A stretch of DNA of 64,000 nucleotides from positions 26,497-90,496 of the forward strand of contig NZ_BAGJ01000271.1 in assembly GCF_000308775.1 (NCBI RefSeq), in the 5' to 3' direction. The notes under the pieces are model-generated. The model made no database searches. It worked only from the letters and a program-made list of their open reading frames with translations, and was not told the DNA's origin. A program made the translations under genes and the position numbers. Below, one piece after another: positions 34,486-44,548 of this stretch. How positions within the stretch are numbered: the first letter of the stretch is position 1; the number at the start of each line of letters is the position of its first letter. The stretch comes from Nocardia testacea NBRC 100365. GTDB lineage: Bacteria > Actinomycetota > Actinomycetes > Mycobacteriales > Mycobacteriaceae.

Positions 34486-35745
34486 CTAGAATCCTCGTTT
34501 CTCGATGAGGCGGGCGGTCCGGGCCAGTTCGTCGCGGAAGCCGGGATGGGCGATACCGATGAGGCGCCGGGCGCGTTCGGCCAGCGACTGTCCGGCCAGT
34601 TCGGCGGCGCCGTATTCGGTGACGACGATGTCGACTTCGGTCCGCGCGGTGGTGACCGGCCCGGACAGCGCCGCGGTGATCCGGCTGACGGTGCCGTTGC
34701 GGGCGGTGGCGGGCAGCGCGATGATCGACCGGCCCCCGGGCGAGCGCACCCCGGCCCGGACGAAATCCACCTGGCCGCCGGTGCCGCCGAGATAGCTCTC
34801 GCCGGATTGTTCGGCGTTCACCTGGCCGGTCAGGTCCACCTCCAGCGCGGAGTTGAGCGTGACGAGGTGGTCGAGCCGCGCGAGAACGGCGGCATCGTGG
34901 GTGTAGGAGGTGGGGCACATGCGCAACGCCGGATTGCGATGGGCGAAATCGTAGAGCCGCCGGGTGCCGATGAGAGCACCCGTGATCGAGACACCCGGGT
35001 CGATCCGTTTGCGCGCGTTGGTGATCACGCCGGCCTCGACGAGGTCGACGAGGCCGTCCCCCATCATTCCCGAGTGGACGCCGAGATCGCGGCGGTCGCC
35101 CAGCAGCCGCACGACCGCGTCCGGGACGGCACCGATACCGATCTGCAGAACCGCACCGTCGCCGATGTACTCGGTGATGTGCCGGGCGACGGCCTCGTCC
35201 ACCGCGCCGATCGCGGCGGACGCCACCTCCACCGGCGGGTTCGATACGGTGACCGCGCAATCGATCTCGGCGGCGGCCAGTGATTCGCCGAAGGTGTCGG
35301 GTACCTGATCGTTGACCTCCGCGATCACCACCCGGGCCCGTGCGACCGCGGCCCGGACGTAGTCGCCGACGAGTCCGCAGCTGTGTCTGCCCGCGGCATC
35401 GGCGGGACCGACCTGGACGAGCGCCACATCGCAGCCGAGCTCGCCCGATTCGATCATGGGAGCCACCCGGCCCACATGGCACGGCACGATATCGAGTTCG
35501 TGGCTGCGGGTGAGGCCGCGCAACGCGCCGATGGCGCCCATACTCGACAGCGCGAAGGATCGCCCGACCCCGGGCACGAACTTCCCGGAGAAGCTGGTCG
35601 CGGTGAAGGCGGACAGCTTTCCGATACGCGGCCCCTGCTCGATGAGGGCGTCGACGAGAGTGGTCGGCTCACCGCAGGCCTGCCCGATGACGATCCGGTC
35701 GCCGGGGCGCAGCCACTGCCCCAGGTCGAGGTCCGGCGCACTCAC
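34486..35745 (-). CDS. Acetyl-CoA hydrolase/transferase (4-hydroxybutyrate CoA-transferase type)
   Basis: A family-I CoA-transferase of 419 residues. N-terminal PGDRIVIGQACGEPTTLVDA (about 11-30), ADAAGRHSCG, GDGAVLQIGIGAVPDAVVRL and GESYLGGTGGQVDFVRAG carry the family signatures, ending with IAHPGFRDELARTARL. It swaps CoA between acetyl-CoA and a short or hydroxy acid, or hydrolyses acyl-CoA. GTG at 35745 overlaps the CaiB stop by 4 bp (GTGA). Middle gene of a three-gene operon. Confidence 0.9.
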   Translation of the reverse strand: MSAPDLDLGQWLRPGDRIVIGQACGEPTTLVDALIEQGPRIGKLSAFTATSFSGKFVPGVGRSFALSSMGAIGALRGLTRSHELDIVPCHVGRVAPMIESGELGCDVALVQVGPADAAGRHSCGLVGDYVRAAVARARVVIAEVNDQVPDTFGESLAAAEIDCAVTVSNPPVEVASAAIGAVDEAVARHITEYIGDGAVLQIGIGAVPDAVVRLLGDRRDLGVHSGMMGDGLVDLVEAGVITNARKRIDPGVSITGALIGTRRLYDFAHRNPALRMCPTSYTHDAAVLARLDHLVTLNSALEVDLTGQVNAEQSGESYLGGTGGQVDFVRAGVRSPGGRSIIALPATARNGTVSRITAALSGPVTTARTEVDIVVTEYGAAELAGQSLAERARRLIGIAHPGFRDELARTARLIEKRGF

Positions 35746-36932
35746 CGCGGGTTGCCGATGCCGTTGCCGGTCGGCGCGGCCGGTCGCGGTGCGCGGGCGG
35801 CCGCGGCGTCCAGCACTTCCCGGGTGTGGGCGCCGAGCCGGGGCGCCGGACCGGACACACGCCCGGGGGTGCGGGAGAACCAGGTCGGCGGGCCGGGAAA
35901 GCGCAGCGGGCCGTCGGGACTGTCGACGGTCTCGAAGAAGCCCACCTCGTTCAGGTGCGGATTGTCGAAGAGATCGTCCAGACCGCGGACCGGCGCGGCC
36001 GGAATATCCAGGGAATTCAGCAATTCGAGCCACTCGGCGGTGGGGCGGGTCGCGAAGGTCTCCCGCAGATGGGCGTAGACGGTGTCGATCCGGCGCGCCC
36101 GCTGGGCGAGGGTCGCGAATTCCGGGCCGTCCCAGGCCGGGCGGACCGCGTCCACGAAAGCCGTCCACTGTTTGTCGTTGTAGACCAGCGCGGACAGATA
36201 CCCGTCGGCGGTGCGGTACGGGGTGCGCTCGGGTGTCACCGCGCGTGGATAGGCGGCCGGTCCCAGCGGCGGCTGGAACAGGGCGCCGTTGGCGTGTTCG
36301 ACCAGCATGAAGGCGGCCATGGTTTCGAACATCGCGACCTCCACCTCCTGCCCCTCCCCGGTCCGCTCGCGATGGAACAGCGCCATCGTGGTGGCGTAGA
36401 CGGCGGTCATTCCGGCGATCTTGTCCGCCATGATGGTGCCCACGTAACCCGGCGTGCCGGTGAGGAGTTCCTGCACGTACGGTAGGCCGCACTCGGCCTG
36501 GATGGTGTCGTCGTAGGCGGTGCGGTCGGCATCGGGGCCGCGCCGGCCGTAGCCGTAGCAGTTGGTGTAGACGATCGCGGGATTGATCGCGGCGACCTGC
36601 TCGTAGCCGAACCCGAGCGCGGCGACGGCCTTGCCACGCATGGAGTGGATGAACACATCGGCGCCGGTGATCAGTTCGCGCAGCGCGGTTTTGCCCGCCG
36701 GCTCGCGCAGATCGAGGACCACGCTGCGTTTTCCGCGGTTGACGTTGACGAACACTCCGGCCATTCCCGGTTCCGGGCCCACCGAGATATGGCGGGTGTT
36801 GTCCCCGGCCGGCGGCTCCACCTTGATCACATCCGCGCCCATATCGGCCATGATCTGGGTGCAGTAGGGACCCATCACCATCGCGGTCAGATCGATCACC
36901 CGCACCCCGGCCAGCGGCCCTGTGTGCTGCAT
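35742..36932 (-). CDS. CaiB/BaiF-type (family III) CoA-transferase
   Basis: A 396-residue CoA-transferase. It starts MQHTGPLAGVRVIDLTAMVM, has MADMGADVIKVEPPAGD, NRGKRSVVLDLREPAG and the catalytic-Asp region AYDDTIQAECGLPYVQ. ATG at 36932 is preferred; GTG at 36947 is an alternative that adds five residues. First gene of the leftward operon CaiB-transferase-hydratase, divergent from an acyl-CoA ligase with the second type of operator (36982-36998) in the gap. Two different CoA-transferase families in one operon is unusual. Confidence 0.9.
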   Translation of the reverse strand: MQHTGPLAGVRVIDLTAMVMGPYCTQIMADMGADVIKVEPPAGDNTRHISVGPEPGMAGVFVNVNRGKRSVVLDLREPAGKTALRELITGADVFIHSMRGKAVAALGFGYEQVAAINPAIVYTNCYGYGRRGPDADRTAYDDTIQAECGLPYVQELLTGTPGYVGTIMADKIAGMTAVYATTMALFHRERTGEGQEVEVAMFETMAAFMLVEHANGALFQPPLGPAAYPRAVTPERTPYRTADGYLSALVYNDKQWTAFVDAVRPAWDGPEFATLAQRARRIDTVYAHLRETFATRPTAEWLELLNSLDIPAAPVRGLDDLFDNPHLNEVGFFETVDSPDGPLRFPGPPTWFSRTPGRVSGPAPRLGAHTREVLDAAAARAPRPAAPTGNGIGNPR

Positions 36933-36981
36933 ACGCCCTACCTTCACCGGGCCGGCCGGACAAATCGGCGGCTATCTGATG

Positions 36982-36998
36982 AATCTTTGTAAGGATAG
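36982..36998. promoter_or_regulatory. Second operator type, AATCTTNNTAAGGAT
   Basis: ATCTTT-GT-AAGGAT, an imperfect palindrome in the 81-bp gap between the CaiB operon and the ligase at 37014. The same core (ATCTTC-TT-AAGGAT) occurs at 50605-50624. It differs from the RAGAAT family, which is absent here, so a different regulator is implied. Confidence 0.45.
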
Positions 36999-37013
36999 TG
37001 ATATCAAGTATGG

Positions 37014-38552
37014 GTGCCCAGTTTCAATGGCGAGAACGCCGGGCCCGGCAGCGGCGCCGGCGCGCCCGTAATTCCGGCGTCCATCGCCGAGGTACTCGAA
37101 CCCGCCCTCGCCGCGCACCCCGACACGGTCGCGATCGAGGCGACCTCGGGCTGCTGGACCTATCGTGAACTCGACGCACAAGCTCGCGCGGCAGCCGGGG
37201 CGCTGTGGTCGCTCGGCGTCCGCCCCGGCGACCGGGTCGCCGCCTGCCTGCCCAACGACCTGCAGATCGTGGCCGCCTTCCACGGCGCGCAGCGCATCGG
37301 GGCGATCTGGGCGGGTATCGGCGAAGCGCTCGCCCCGGCCGAACAGCGGTATCTGCACGATCTGATCGAGCCGCGCGTCGTCCTCGCCGGCCCCCGCAGC
37401 ACGCTCGACACACCCGCGCGAGTCGATCCGGGACGCTGGGCCGACGCCCTGAACTCCCCGTCGGCACCCGAGATCACCCACGATCCGGACGCCCCCGCCG
37501 CGATCGCGTTCACCAGCGGCACCTCGGGGCGCCCGAAGGCGGTGGTACACAGTCAGCGCAATCTGCTGCTCCCCGGGGCCGTGCTGGTCGCCACCCGCGG
37601 CTGGGGGCCCGAATTGCGTAAAGGAGACAGCTTTCCGCTGACCATCCTCAACCTCATGGTGCTGTCCACGCTGCTCACCGCCCAGGCCGGCGGATGCGCG
37701 GTGATCATGGACCGCCGCGATGTCGCGGGCGTCGCCGAATGGATCGCCACCCGGAAGGTGACGGTCTGGAACGGCGCCCCGGCTCAGCTCTACGATCTGG
37801 CCGCCCGCACCGAACTCGACCTGAGTTCGCTACAGGAGGTGTGGAGCGGCGGCAGCGATACCCCGGACCGGCTCCGGGCGGCATTCGCCGGGGCACACGG
37901 CCCGGTACCGCGGGTGACCTACGGCCTCACCGAAGCGCCGACCGTCGTCGCGATCGATCCGCCCGGCGCGCAGTGGCGACCGGGAACCAGCGGCCGGGTA
38001 CTGCCGCACTACGATGTCGCGGCCTACGACGACGACGGAAACCGGTTGCCGCCGGGCGAACTCGGCGAGTTGCGCCTGGCGGGCCGCACGGACGGACCGT
38101 GGGCCGGACAGTGGCGGCCGATGCTCGGACACTGGGCGAGCGGGGGGATACAGCCCGCGCCGGACGGGCCGATCGCCACCGGCGATATAGGCACGGTCGA
38201 CGCGGACGGCTGGCTCACGGTGCTCGACCGCAAGAAGATGGTCATCATCCGCGGTGGCGCGAATATCTATCCGCTCGAGGTGGAGCGGGTGCTGGCGGCC
38301 CACCCGTCCGTCGGCCGGGCGGCGGTGTGCGGGGTGCCGCACGAACGGCTCGGCCAGCGGGTGGCCGCCGTCATCGAGACGAACGGCGGGCCGGTGGATT
38401 TCGCGGTATTGGCCGAACACTGCCGGGGCGAGCTCGCCGGGTACAAGGTCCCCGAGGCCTGGGCCGCGGTCGACGCACTCCCCCTCAATGCCATGGGCAA
38501 GGTGGTGCGCACCGAACTCGCCGGGCTGCTCACGCATCGGGACCCGCCGTGA
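37014..38552 (+). CDS. AMP-forming acyl-CoA synthetase
   Basis: A 512-residue ANL-superfamily ligase. Motifs: IAFTSGTSGRPKAVVHS (about 163-179), YGLTEAPTVVA, IATGDIGTVDADGWLTVLDR, IIRGGANIYPLEVE and the C-terminal catalytic lysine in LNAMGKVVRTEL. The start codon region is GTG at 37014 without a strong ribosome site, so the mRNA may be nearly leaderless. Its stop overlaps the start of the SDR by 4 bp (GTGA). Divergent from the CaiB operon. Confidence 0.9.
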   Translation: MPSFNGENAGPGSGAGAPVIPASIAEVLEPALAAHPDTVAIEATSGCWTYRELDAQARAAAGALWSLGVRPGDRVAACLPNDLQIVAAFHGAQRIGAIWAGIGEALAPAEQRYLHDLIEPRVVLAGPRSTLDTPARVDPGRWADALNSPSAPEITHDPDAPAAIAFTSGTSGRPKAVVHSQRNLLLPGAVLVATRGWGPELRKGDSFPLTILNLMVLSTLLTAQAGGCAVIMDRRDVAGVAEWIATRKVTVWNGAPAQLYDLAARTELDLSSLQEVWSGGSDTPDRLRAAFAGAHGPVPRVTYGLTEAPTVVAIDPPGAQWRPGTSGRVLPHYDVAAYDDDGNRLPPGELGELRLAGRTDGPWAGQWRPMLGHWASGGIQPAPDGPIATGDIGTVDADGWLTVLDRKKMVIIRGGANIYPLEVERVLAAHPSVGRAAVCGVPHERLGQRVAAVIETNGGPVDFAVLAEHCRGELAGYKVPEAWAAVDALPLNAMGKVVRTELAGLLTHRDPP

Positions 38553-39325
38553 GCGCCGACCGCGCGGCGGCCCTGCGCCCCTTCGAACTCGACGGCAGAG
38601 TGGCCGTCGTGACCGGTGGATCGTCCGGACTGGGCGCGGCGGTGAGCCGGGCACTGGCCGGACTCGGCGCACGGGTCGCGGTGGTGGCGCGCCGCCGCGA
38701 CCGGCTGGATTCCCTGGCGGGTGAGATCGGCGGCCTGGCCGTGGGATGCGATCTGGGCGACCCCGAGCGGATCGCCGAAATCGTGCCGGCGGTCACGGCC
38801 GCACTGGGCCCGCCGGAGATCCTGGTCAACGCGGCCGGTAACCGCTTCGGCACCGCGGAGGCCGAAGCGGAGTCGCTGAGCGATATCCGGCGCACCCTGG
38901 AGCTGAACCTGATGGCGCCGTTACTGCTCGCCCAGCAGGTCTTCCCCGCCATGCGCGCAGTGGGCCGGGGTTCGATCGTGAATGTTTCCTCGATCAGTGG
39001 CCGGGTGGGTATCCCCGGCATCCCCCAGGCCTCCTACGCCGCCGGCAAGGCCGGATTGTCGGGGCTCACCACCGAACTCGCCGTGCAGTGGGCTCGCCAT
39101 TCGATCCGCGTGAACACCGTCGCGCCGGGTTTCTTCCGCAGCGAGATCACCGACAGCCTCTACGACAGCGAACGCGGCGCCCGCTATCTCCAGCGCAACA
39201 CCCCGTTGCCCACCGAGGGCACGGCCACCGACATCGTGGGTGCGATCGTCTGGCTGGCCGGAGATTCCGGCCGCTACGTGACCGGGCAGACCATCGTCGT
39301 CGACGGCGGGTGGACCGCGCGCTGA
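38549..39325 (+). CDS. Short-chain dehydrogenase/reductase (FabG-like)
   Basis: A 258-residue classical SDR. TGGSSGLG at about 20-27, LVNAAGNRFG, catalytic SSISGRVGIPGIPQASYAAG-K with Ser, Tyr and Lys, and C-terminal TGQTIVVDGGWTAR. Translationally coupled to the ligase (4-bp overlap). Likely oxidises a 3-hydroxyacyl-CoA or reduces a ketone of the ligase product. The following gap holds the best tandem operator of the window. Confidence 0.92.
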   Translation: MSADRAAALRPFELDGRVAVVTGGSSGLGAAVSRALAGLGARVAVVARRRDRLDSLAGEIGGLAVGCDLGDPERIAEIVPAVTAALGPPEILVNAAGNRFGTAEAEAESLSDIRRTLELNLMAPLLLAQQVFPAMRAVGRGSIVNVSSISGRVGIPGIPQASYAAGKAGLSGLTTELAVQWARHSIRVNTVAPGFFRSEITDSLYDSERGARYLQRNTPLPTEGTATDIVGAIVWLAGDSGRYVTGQTIVVDGGWTAR

Positions 39326-39354
39326 CCCGGGTGTTGACACCGGTCAGCACTACT

Positions 39355-39390
39355 GGAAATATGATTCTTGTTCCAGAGAATGTAATTCTC
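39355..39390. promoter_or_regulatory. Tandem operator of the window-wide family (site G)
   Basis: GGAAAT-ATG-ATTCTT (39355-39369) and the perfect GAGAAT-GTA-ATTCTC (39376-39390), centres 21 bp apart, 80 bp before the AcuI-like gene. It lies after the SDR stop and so starts a new unit of three genes. Confidence 0.75.
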
Positions 39391-39470
39391 TCGCGTCTCC
39401 CGGATCGGCGCCCTGTCCCTCGGCAAGCTGGAACGGCAGCCGAACGAATCGAGAAAGGAACACATCACCG

Positions 39471-40454
<984 letters not shown>

Positions 40455-40466
40455 GCAGGAGTTCTC

Positions 40467-41660
40467 GTGAGCAAGAAACCGGACGCGACCCCCGTCGAAC
40501 TGGACCTGCGCGATGTCGATCACCGGGTCGGCAAACCGATCGGCGGCGGCCAGCTGTGGGATCCGTGCAGCACCTCCGATATCCGCCGCTGGGTGATGGC
40601 GATGGACTATCCGAACCCGCTGCACTGGGATCAGGAGTTCGCGCGGGCATCCCGATACGGCGGGTTGGTGGCACCGCAGTCGATCGCGGTGGCGCTGGAC
40701 TACGGGCACGGCGCCGCACCGGCCTGCGTGGGCCGCATCCCGAACAGCCACCTCATCTTCGGTGGCGAGGAATGGTGGTTCTACGGCTGCCCGGTGCGGC
40801 CCGGTGACCAGCTGTTCCAGGAGCGCCGCTTCCACGATTACAAGGTGGTCCAGACGAAATTCGCCGGGCCCACCATGTTCTCCCGCGGCGACACCACCCA
40901 CCGCAACCAGCACTGCACCCTCGTCGCCAAGGAACGTTCGACCGCGATCCGCTATCTCGCCGAGGAGGCGAACAAGCGCGGTATGTACGAGAACCAGCTC
41001 GGCGCGGTCAAGAAGTGGACGGCCGCCGAACTGGCCCAGGTGGACGCGCTGCGCACCGAATGGCTGATGTCCAACCGGCTCGGTGTGTCCCCGCATTTCG
41101 ACGAGGTGAAAGTCGGTGACAGGCTGCCGCGGCGGGTGATCGGACCGCACAGTATCGCCAGCTTCACCACCGAGTACCGCGCCTTCCTCTTCAATATCTG
41201 GGGCACCTTCCGCTGGACCGCGCCCGACGGTGTCGAGGACCCCTGGGTCTACCAGGATCCGGGCTGGACCGACGGTTTCGGCTTCGACGAAGAAGGCGCC
41301 AAGATCGACCCGCGGCTGCGCGACGGACTCTATGTCGGCCCCTCACGCGGCCATATCGACGCCGAGAAGGCCGGTGACGTGGGCATGGCCCGGGCCTACG
41401 GCTACGGGGCGACCATGGGTGCGTGGTGCACCGACTATCTGGCCTACTGGGCCGGTAACGACGGGCTGGTCCGGCATACGAAGGCCGACTTCCGGCTGCC
41501 CGCCTTCGAAGGCGACGTCACCTATTTCGACGGCGAGATCGTCGAGAAGATCCCGGAATCGAACTGGGGCGTACCGCTGGTCCAGGTGAAGCTGAAGCTC
41601 ACCAACCAGGACGGCGGTGTCCTGGTCGACTGCACCGCCGAAGTCGAACTCCCGCGATAA
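40467..41660 (+). CDS. MaoC-like double-hotdog acyl dehydratase family protein
   Basis: A 397-residue protein with two hotdog folds: residues about 25-170 include MDYPNPLHWDQEFARAS and RYGGLVAPQSIAVAL, as in FAS1-like/MaoC N-terminal domains; the second, about 200-395, includes LPRRVIGPHSIASFTTEY and VPLVQVKLKLTNQDGGVLVD. The hydratase motif Dx4H is seen only in part (NPLHWD). It may hydrate an enoyl-CoA or bind an acyl-CoA. GTG or ATG start region at 40467, 12 bp after the AcuI stop. The MaoC family in steroid breakdown works as heteromers; this fused form would be self-contained. Confidence 0.82.
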   Translation: MSKKPDATPVELDLRDVDHRVGKPIGGGQLWDPCSTSDIRRWVMAMDYPNPLHWDQEFARASRYGGLVAPQSIAVALDYGHGAAPACVGRIPNSHLIFGGEEWWFYGCPVRPGDQLFQERRFHDYKVVQTKFAGPTMFSRGDTTHRNQHCTLVAKERSTAIRYLAEEANKRGMYENQLGAVKKWTAAELAQVDALRTEWLMSNRLGVSPHFDEVKVGDRLPRRVIGPHSIASFTTEYRAFLFNIWGTFRWTAPDGVEDPWVYQDPGWTDGFGFDEEGAKIDPRLRDGLYVGPSRGHIDAEKAGDVGMARAYGYGATMGAWCTDYLAYWAGNDGLVRHTKADFRLPAFEGDVTYFDGEIVEKIPESNWGVPLVQVKLKLTNQDGGVLVDCTAEVELPR

Positions 41661-41711
41661 GAGCGGAACCCGCGCCGCGCGCGGCAGCACTGTCAGAGAG
41701 GACCACCGGCG

Positions 41712-43424
41712 ATGAGCACCGGGCCCCAGCACACTTCCGACCGGGCGGCGGCGATCGTCGCGGGACCGCCGCTGACCGAGGAGCCCGGGCTCGGGACGCT
41801 GACGCTTCCCGGATTCCTGCGCGAGGTCACCGAACAGTACGCGGCTCGTACCGCGCTGATCTCCCCGGCCGACGGTATCGCGTGGACCTATGCCGACCTG
41901 TGGGAACGGGCCCATGAGGTGGCCCGGGCGCTGCGCGCGTGCGGGGTCGGCAAGGACAGCCGGGTCGGCGTCCTGATGACCAACCGGGCCGAATGGCTGT
42001 CGGCGGTCTTCGGCACCGCGCTGGCCGGCGGGGTCGCGGTCGCGCTCAGCACCTTCTCCACCGCGCCCGAACTGGACCATCTGCTCCGGGTCTCCGGAAT
42101 CTCGGTGCTCCTCTTCGAACGTCGGGTGGCCAAAACGGATTTCGGTGCGGTCCTCACCGAACTCGAGCCGGGACTCGGCACCGCAGCACCCGGCGCGGTC
42201 GCCTCCGTGGCGTACCCGTTTCTGCGCCATCTCGCGACGGTGGGCGACCCGGTACCCGATACGGCGGTGGAGAGCTGGGACGCCTTCTCGGCCCGCGGCG
42301 CCGGAATCGACCCGGCCCTGATCGAGGCCACCGCGGCGACAGTGCAACCCAGCGATACCGCGGTCCTGTTCTTCTCCTCCGGCACCACCAGCAAGCCGAA
42401 GGGGATCCGTAGCGCGCATCGCGGTGTCACCCTGCAGATGTGGCGCTTCCGGCGGATGTTCGGCTTCGGCACCGCCGACGAGGTGCGCTGCTGGACCGCC
42501 AACGGTTTCTTCTGGTCCGGCAATTTCGCCCAGGCGCTGGGCGCGACGCTCGCCGCGGGCGGCACCCTCATCCTGCAATCGCTGTTCGATGCCGCCGCGG
42601 CCCTCGATCTCATCCAGGCGCAGCGGGTGAACTTCCCGGTGGCCTGGCCGCACCAGCACGCCCAGCTCCAGGGCGCGCCCAACTGGGAGACAGCGGATCT
42701 GAGCAGTCTGCGGTTCGTGGACCGGGATCTTCCGCTGGCCACCCACCCCACCGTCACCACCGACTGGACCGAACCCGGCCACGCCTACGGCAATACCGAA
42801 ACCTTCACCATCACCACCTGCTTCCCGGCCTGCACCCCGGAGGAGACCATCGCCGGGAGCAGCGGGGTACCGCTGCCGGGAGTCACGGTGAAGATCGCCG
42901 ACCCGCTCACCGGTTCGGCATTGCACCGGGGCGAACACGGCGAGATCTGCGTCAAGGGCCCGACGCTGATGCTCGGCTATCTCGGGACACCGCTCGACGA
43001 AACCCTGGACGACGCCGGCTACTTCCACACCGGCGACGGTGGGTATCTCGACGAGCAGGGCCGGCTGTACTGGGAGGGCCGGCTCACCGACATCATCAAG
43101 ACCGGTGGCGCGAATGTCTCCCCGCTCGAGGTCGACGAGGCACTGGGCCGGTACCCGGGAGTCAAGATCGGCCGGACGGTCGGCATCCCGCACGACACGC
43201 TCGGTGAGATGGTGGTCGCCTGCGTGGTCCCCCATACCGGCCGGATCCTGGACGCCGGCGCGATCCGGGACCATGTGCGTGCGCAACTGGCCAGCTACAA
43301 GGTCCCGCGCGAGATCCTTTTCTTCACCGACGAGGATCTCGCGCTGACCGGGAGCGCCAAGATCAAATCGAGCGATCTGCGTGAGCTGGCGGCCCAGCGG
43401 CTCGCGTCCGCGCAGTCCCGGTAG
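41712..43424 (+). CDS. AMP-forming acyl-CoA synthetase
   Basis: The largest of the four ligases, 570 residues. P-loop LFFSSGTTSKPKGIRSAHRG (about 217-236), AYGNTETFTITT, YFHTGDGGYLDEQGRLYWEG, IIKTGGANVSPLEVDE, and C-terminal LTGSAKIKSSDLREL. The long N-terminal segment before TLPGFLREVTEQYA distinguishes it from the others. AGAGAGGA precedes ATG. Third gene of the site G operon; its position with a reductase and dehydratase suggests it activates a pathway intermediate rather than the starting acid. Confidence 0.92.
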   Translation: MSTGPQHTSDRAAAIVAGPPLTEEPGLGTLTLPGFLREVTEQYAARTALISPADGIAWTYADLWERAHEVARALRACGVGKDSRVGVLMTNRAEWLSAVFGTALAGGVAVALSTFSTAPELDHLLRVSGISVLLFERRVAKTDFGAVLTELEPGLGTAAPGAVASVAYPFLRHLATVGDPVPDTAVESWDAFSARGAGIDPALIEATAATVQPSDTAVLFFSSGTTSKPKGIRSAHRGVTLQMWRFRRMFGFGTADEVRCWTANGFFWSGNFAQALGATLAAGGTLILQSLFDAAAALDLIQAQRVNFPVAWPHQHAQLQGAPNWETADLSSLRFVDRDLPLATHPTVTTDWTEPGHAYGNTETFTITTCFPACTPEETIAGSSGVPLPGVTVKIADPLTGSALHRGEHGEICVKGPTLMLGYLGTPLDETLDDAGYFHTGDGGYLDEQGRLYWEGRLTDIIKTGGANVSPLEVDEALGRYPGVKIGRTVGIPHDTLGEMVVACVVPHTGRILDAGAIRDHVRAQLASYKVPREILFFTDEDLALTGSAKIKSSDLRELAAQRLASAQSR

Positions 43425-43505
43425 CCAGAAGACCCGGAACATTTCGTCGCCCGCGCCGGGGCCCCGCGCTTCGAGCTTCGGCGTCCACCTGCACCTCTTG
43501 TTTTT

Positions 43506-43521
43506 ACATACGGTCGTATGT
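43506..43521. promoter_or_regulatory. Perfect TetR-type operator
   Basis: ACATACG-GT-CGTATGT, perfect 7-bp arms, 56 bp upstream of the SnoaL-like gene, in an AT-rich stretch (TTTTTACATACG). The downstream TetR gene at 44549, in the same operon, is the likely ligand. Confidence 0.65.
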
Positions 43522-43576
43522 ATGTTTTGAAGACCCGGTTACTTCCCGGCGCATACCACGACCGAAGGATGCACCC

Positions 43577-44041
43577 ATGGACGGTCATCGCATGTTCGAA
43601 CTGGCCCGGTCGCTGGCCGCGGCCAAAAGCGCCCGGGATCTGCCCGCCGCACTGCGATTGCTCCACCCGGAGATGCTGTTGGAAACCCCGGCGTTCGGCA
43701 CCACCGCGCACGGGCTCGCGGAAAACGAGCGGGTGCTGCGGCGATTCTTCGCGACCTTTCCCGACTATCACGTCGAACTGGACGGGCACGCGGACGACGG
43801 GGAAACCCTGATCTGCTGGGGCACCGCCCGAATGACCATGACCGGCAACCGGTTCGGTGCCGAACCCAACGGCCGGCGTGCCACGGTTCCGATGTTCATC
43901 GGTTTCACCTTCGCCGACGACCTGATCGCCGGTGAACGATTCGTCTTCGACCTGGCCGAACTGTGCGCGCAGTCGGGCGTATCCACGGACGCGGTGCGCG
44001 CCCGGCTGTTCCGGCGGCCGAGCGCGACGAGCGAGCGGTGA
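43577..44041 (+). CDS. SnoaL-like polyketide cyclase / NTF2-fold protein
   Basis: A 154-residue NTF2-like protein. ALRLLHPEMLLETPAFGTTAHG and RRFFATFPDYHVELDGHADD match the SnoaL-like region; GFTFADDLIAGERFVFDL follows. Members isomerise or cyclise ketones or have no catalytic role; catalytic His/Asp are plausible but unproved. First gene of a SnoaL-DUF3237-TetR operon behind the palindrome at 43506. Confidence 0.85.
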   Translation: MDGHRMFELARSLAAAKSARDLPAALRLLHPEMLLETPAFGTTAHGLAENERVLRRFFATFPDYHVELDGHADDGETLICWGTARMTMTGNRFGAEPNGRRATVPMFIGFTFADDLIAGERFVFDLAELCAQSGVSTDAVRARLFRRPSATSER

Positions 44042-44535
44042 CGAACATGGACACGCGTGTGCGCTCTGTCGCGGCGGTCGGTACCGCACCACTGTTCGAT
44101 ATGGTCGTGGACCTGCATCCGCGACTGGATTTCGGGACCGGCGGGCCGATGGGCCGCCGGGTTCTGTACGGGGCGGCGGGCGGTTCGTTCGAAGGACCCC
44201 GGCTGCGCGGCGAGGTGGTGGCCGGGGGCGGCGACTGGGCGCTGTACCGCCCCGACGGCACCATGCTGCTCGATGTCCGGCTCACTCTCCGGGTAGACGC
44301 GGAACTGGTGTACATGACCTACCGGGGCCGCTGGGTGATCCCGGCCGACGTACGCGCCGAGATGGCCGACCCCGCCACTCGGCCGACGGTCGATCCGGCC
44401 CGCTACTACTTCCGCACCACACCGCTGTTCGAGACCGGATCGGCGCGGCTGTCCTGGCTCAACGATATCGTCGCGGTCGCGTCCGGCTACCCGGTCGAGG
44501 GCGGGGTCGCCTACCACGTCGAGCAGGTGCTGTGA
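44038..44535 (+). CDS. DUF3237 family protein
   Basis: A 165-residue beta-rich protein. The family segment is LRGEVVAGGGDWALYRPDGT (about 59-78), then DVRLTLRVDAELVYMTYRG and ARYYFRTTPLFETGSARLSW (about 120-139). The GTG at 44038 overlaps the SnoaL stop by 4 bp; ATG at 44047 is an alternative. Function of the family is unknown, but it often occurs beside SnoaL-like and acyl-CoA genes. Middle gene of the three-gene operon. Confidence 0.85.
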   Translation: MTNMDTRVRSVAAVGTAPLFDMVVDLHPRLDFGTGGPMGRRVLYGAAGGSFEGPRLRGEVVAGGGDWALYRPDGTMLLDVRLTLRVDAELVYMTYRGRWVIPADVRAEMADPATRPTVDPARYYFRTTPLFETGSARLSWLNDIVAVASGYPVEGGVAYHVEQVL

Positions 44536-44548
44536 GGCCGGTGGCGGG

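Noticed and set aside
34486..36963. 825-residue fusion of the CoA-transferase with an N-terminal part
   Set aside because: The N-terminal 400 residues are the CaiB gene read in the wrong frame; the true start is GTG 35745 with 4-bp overlap.
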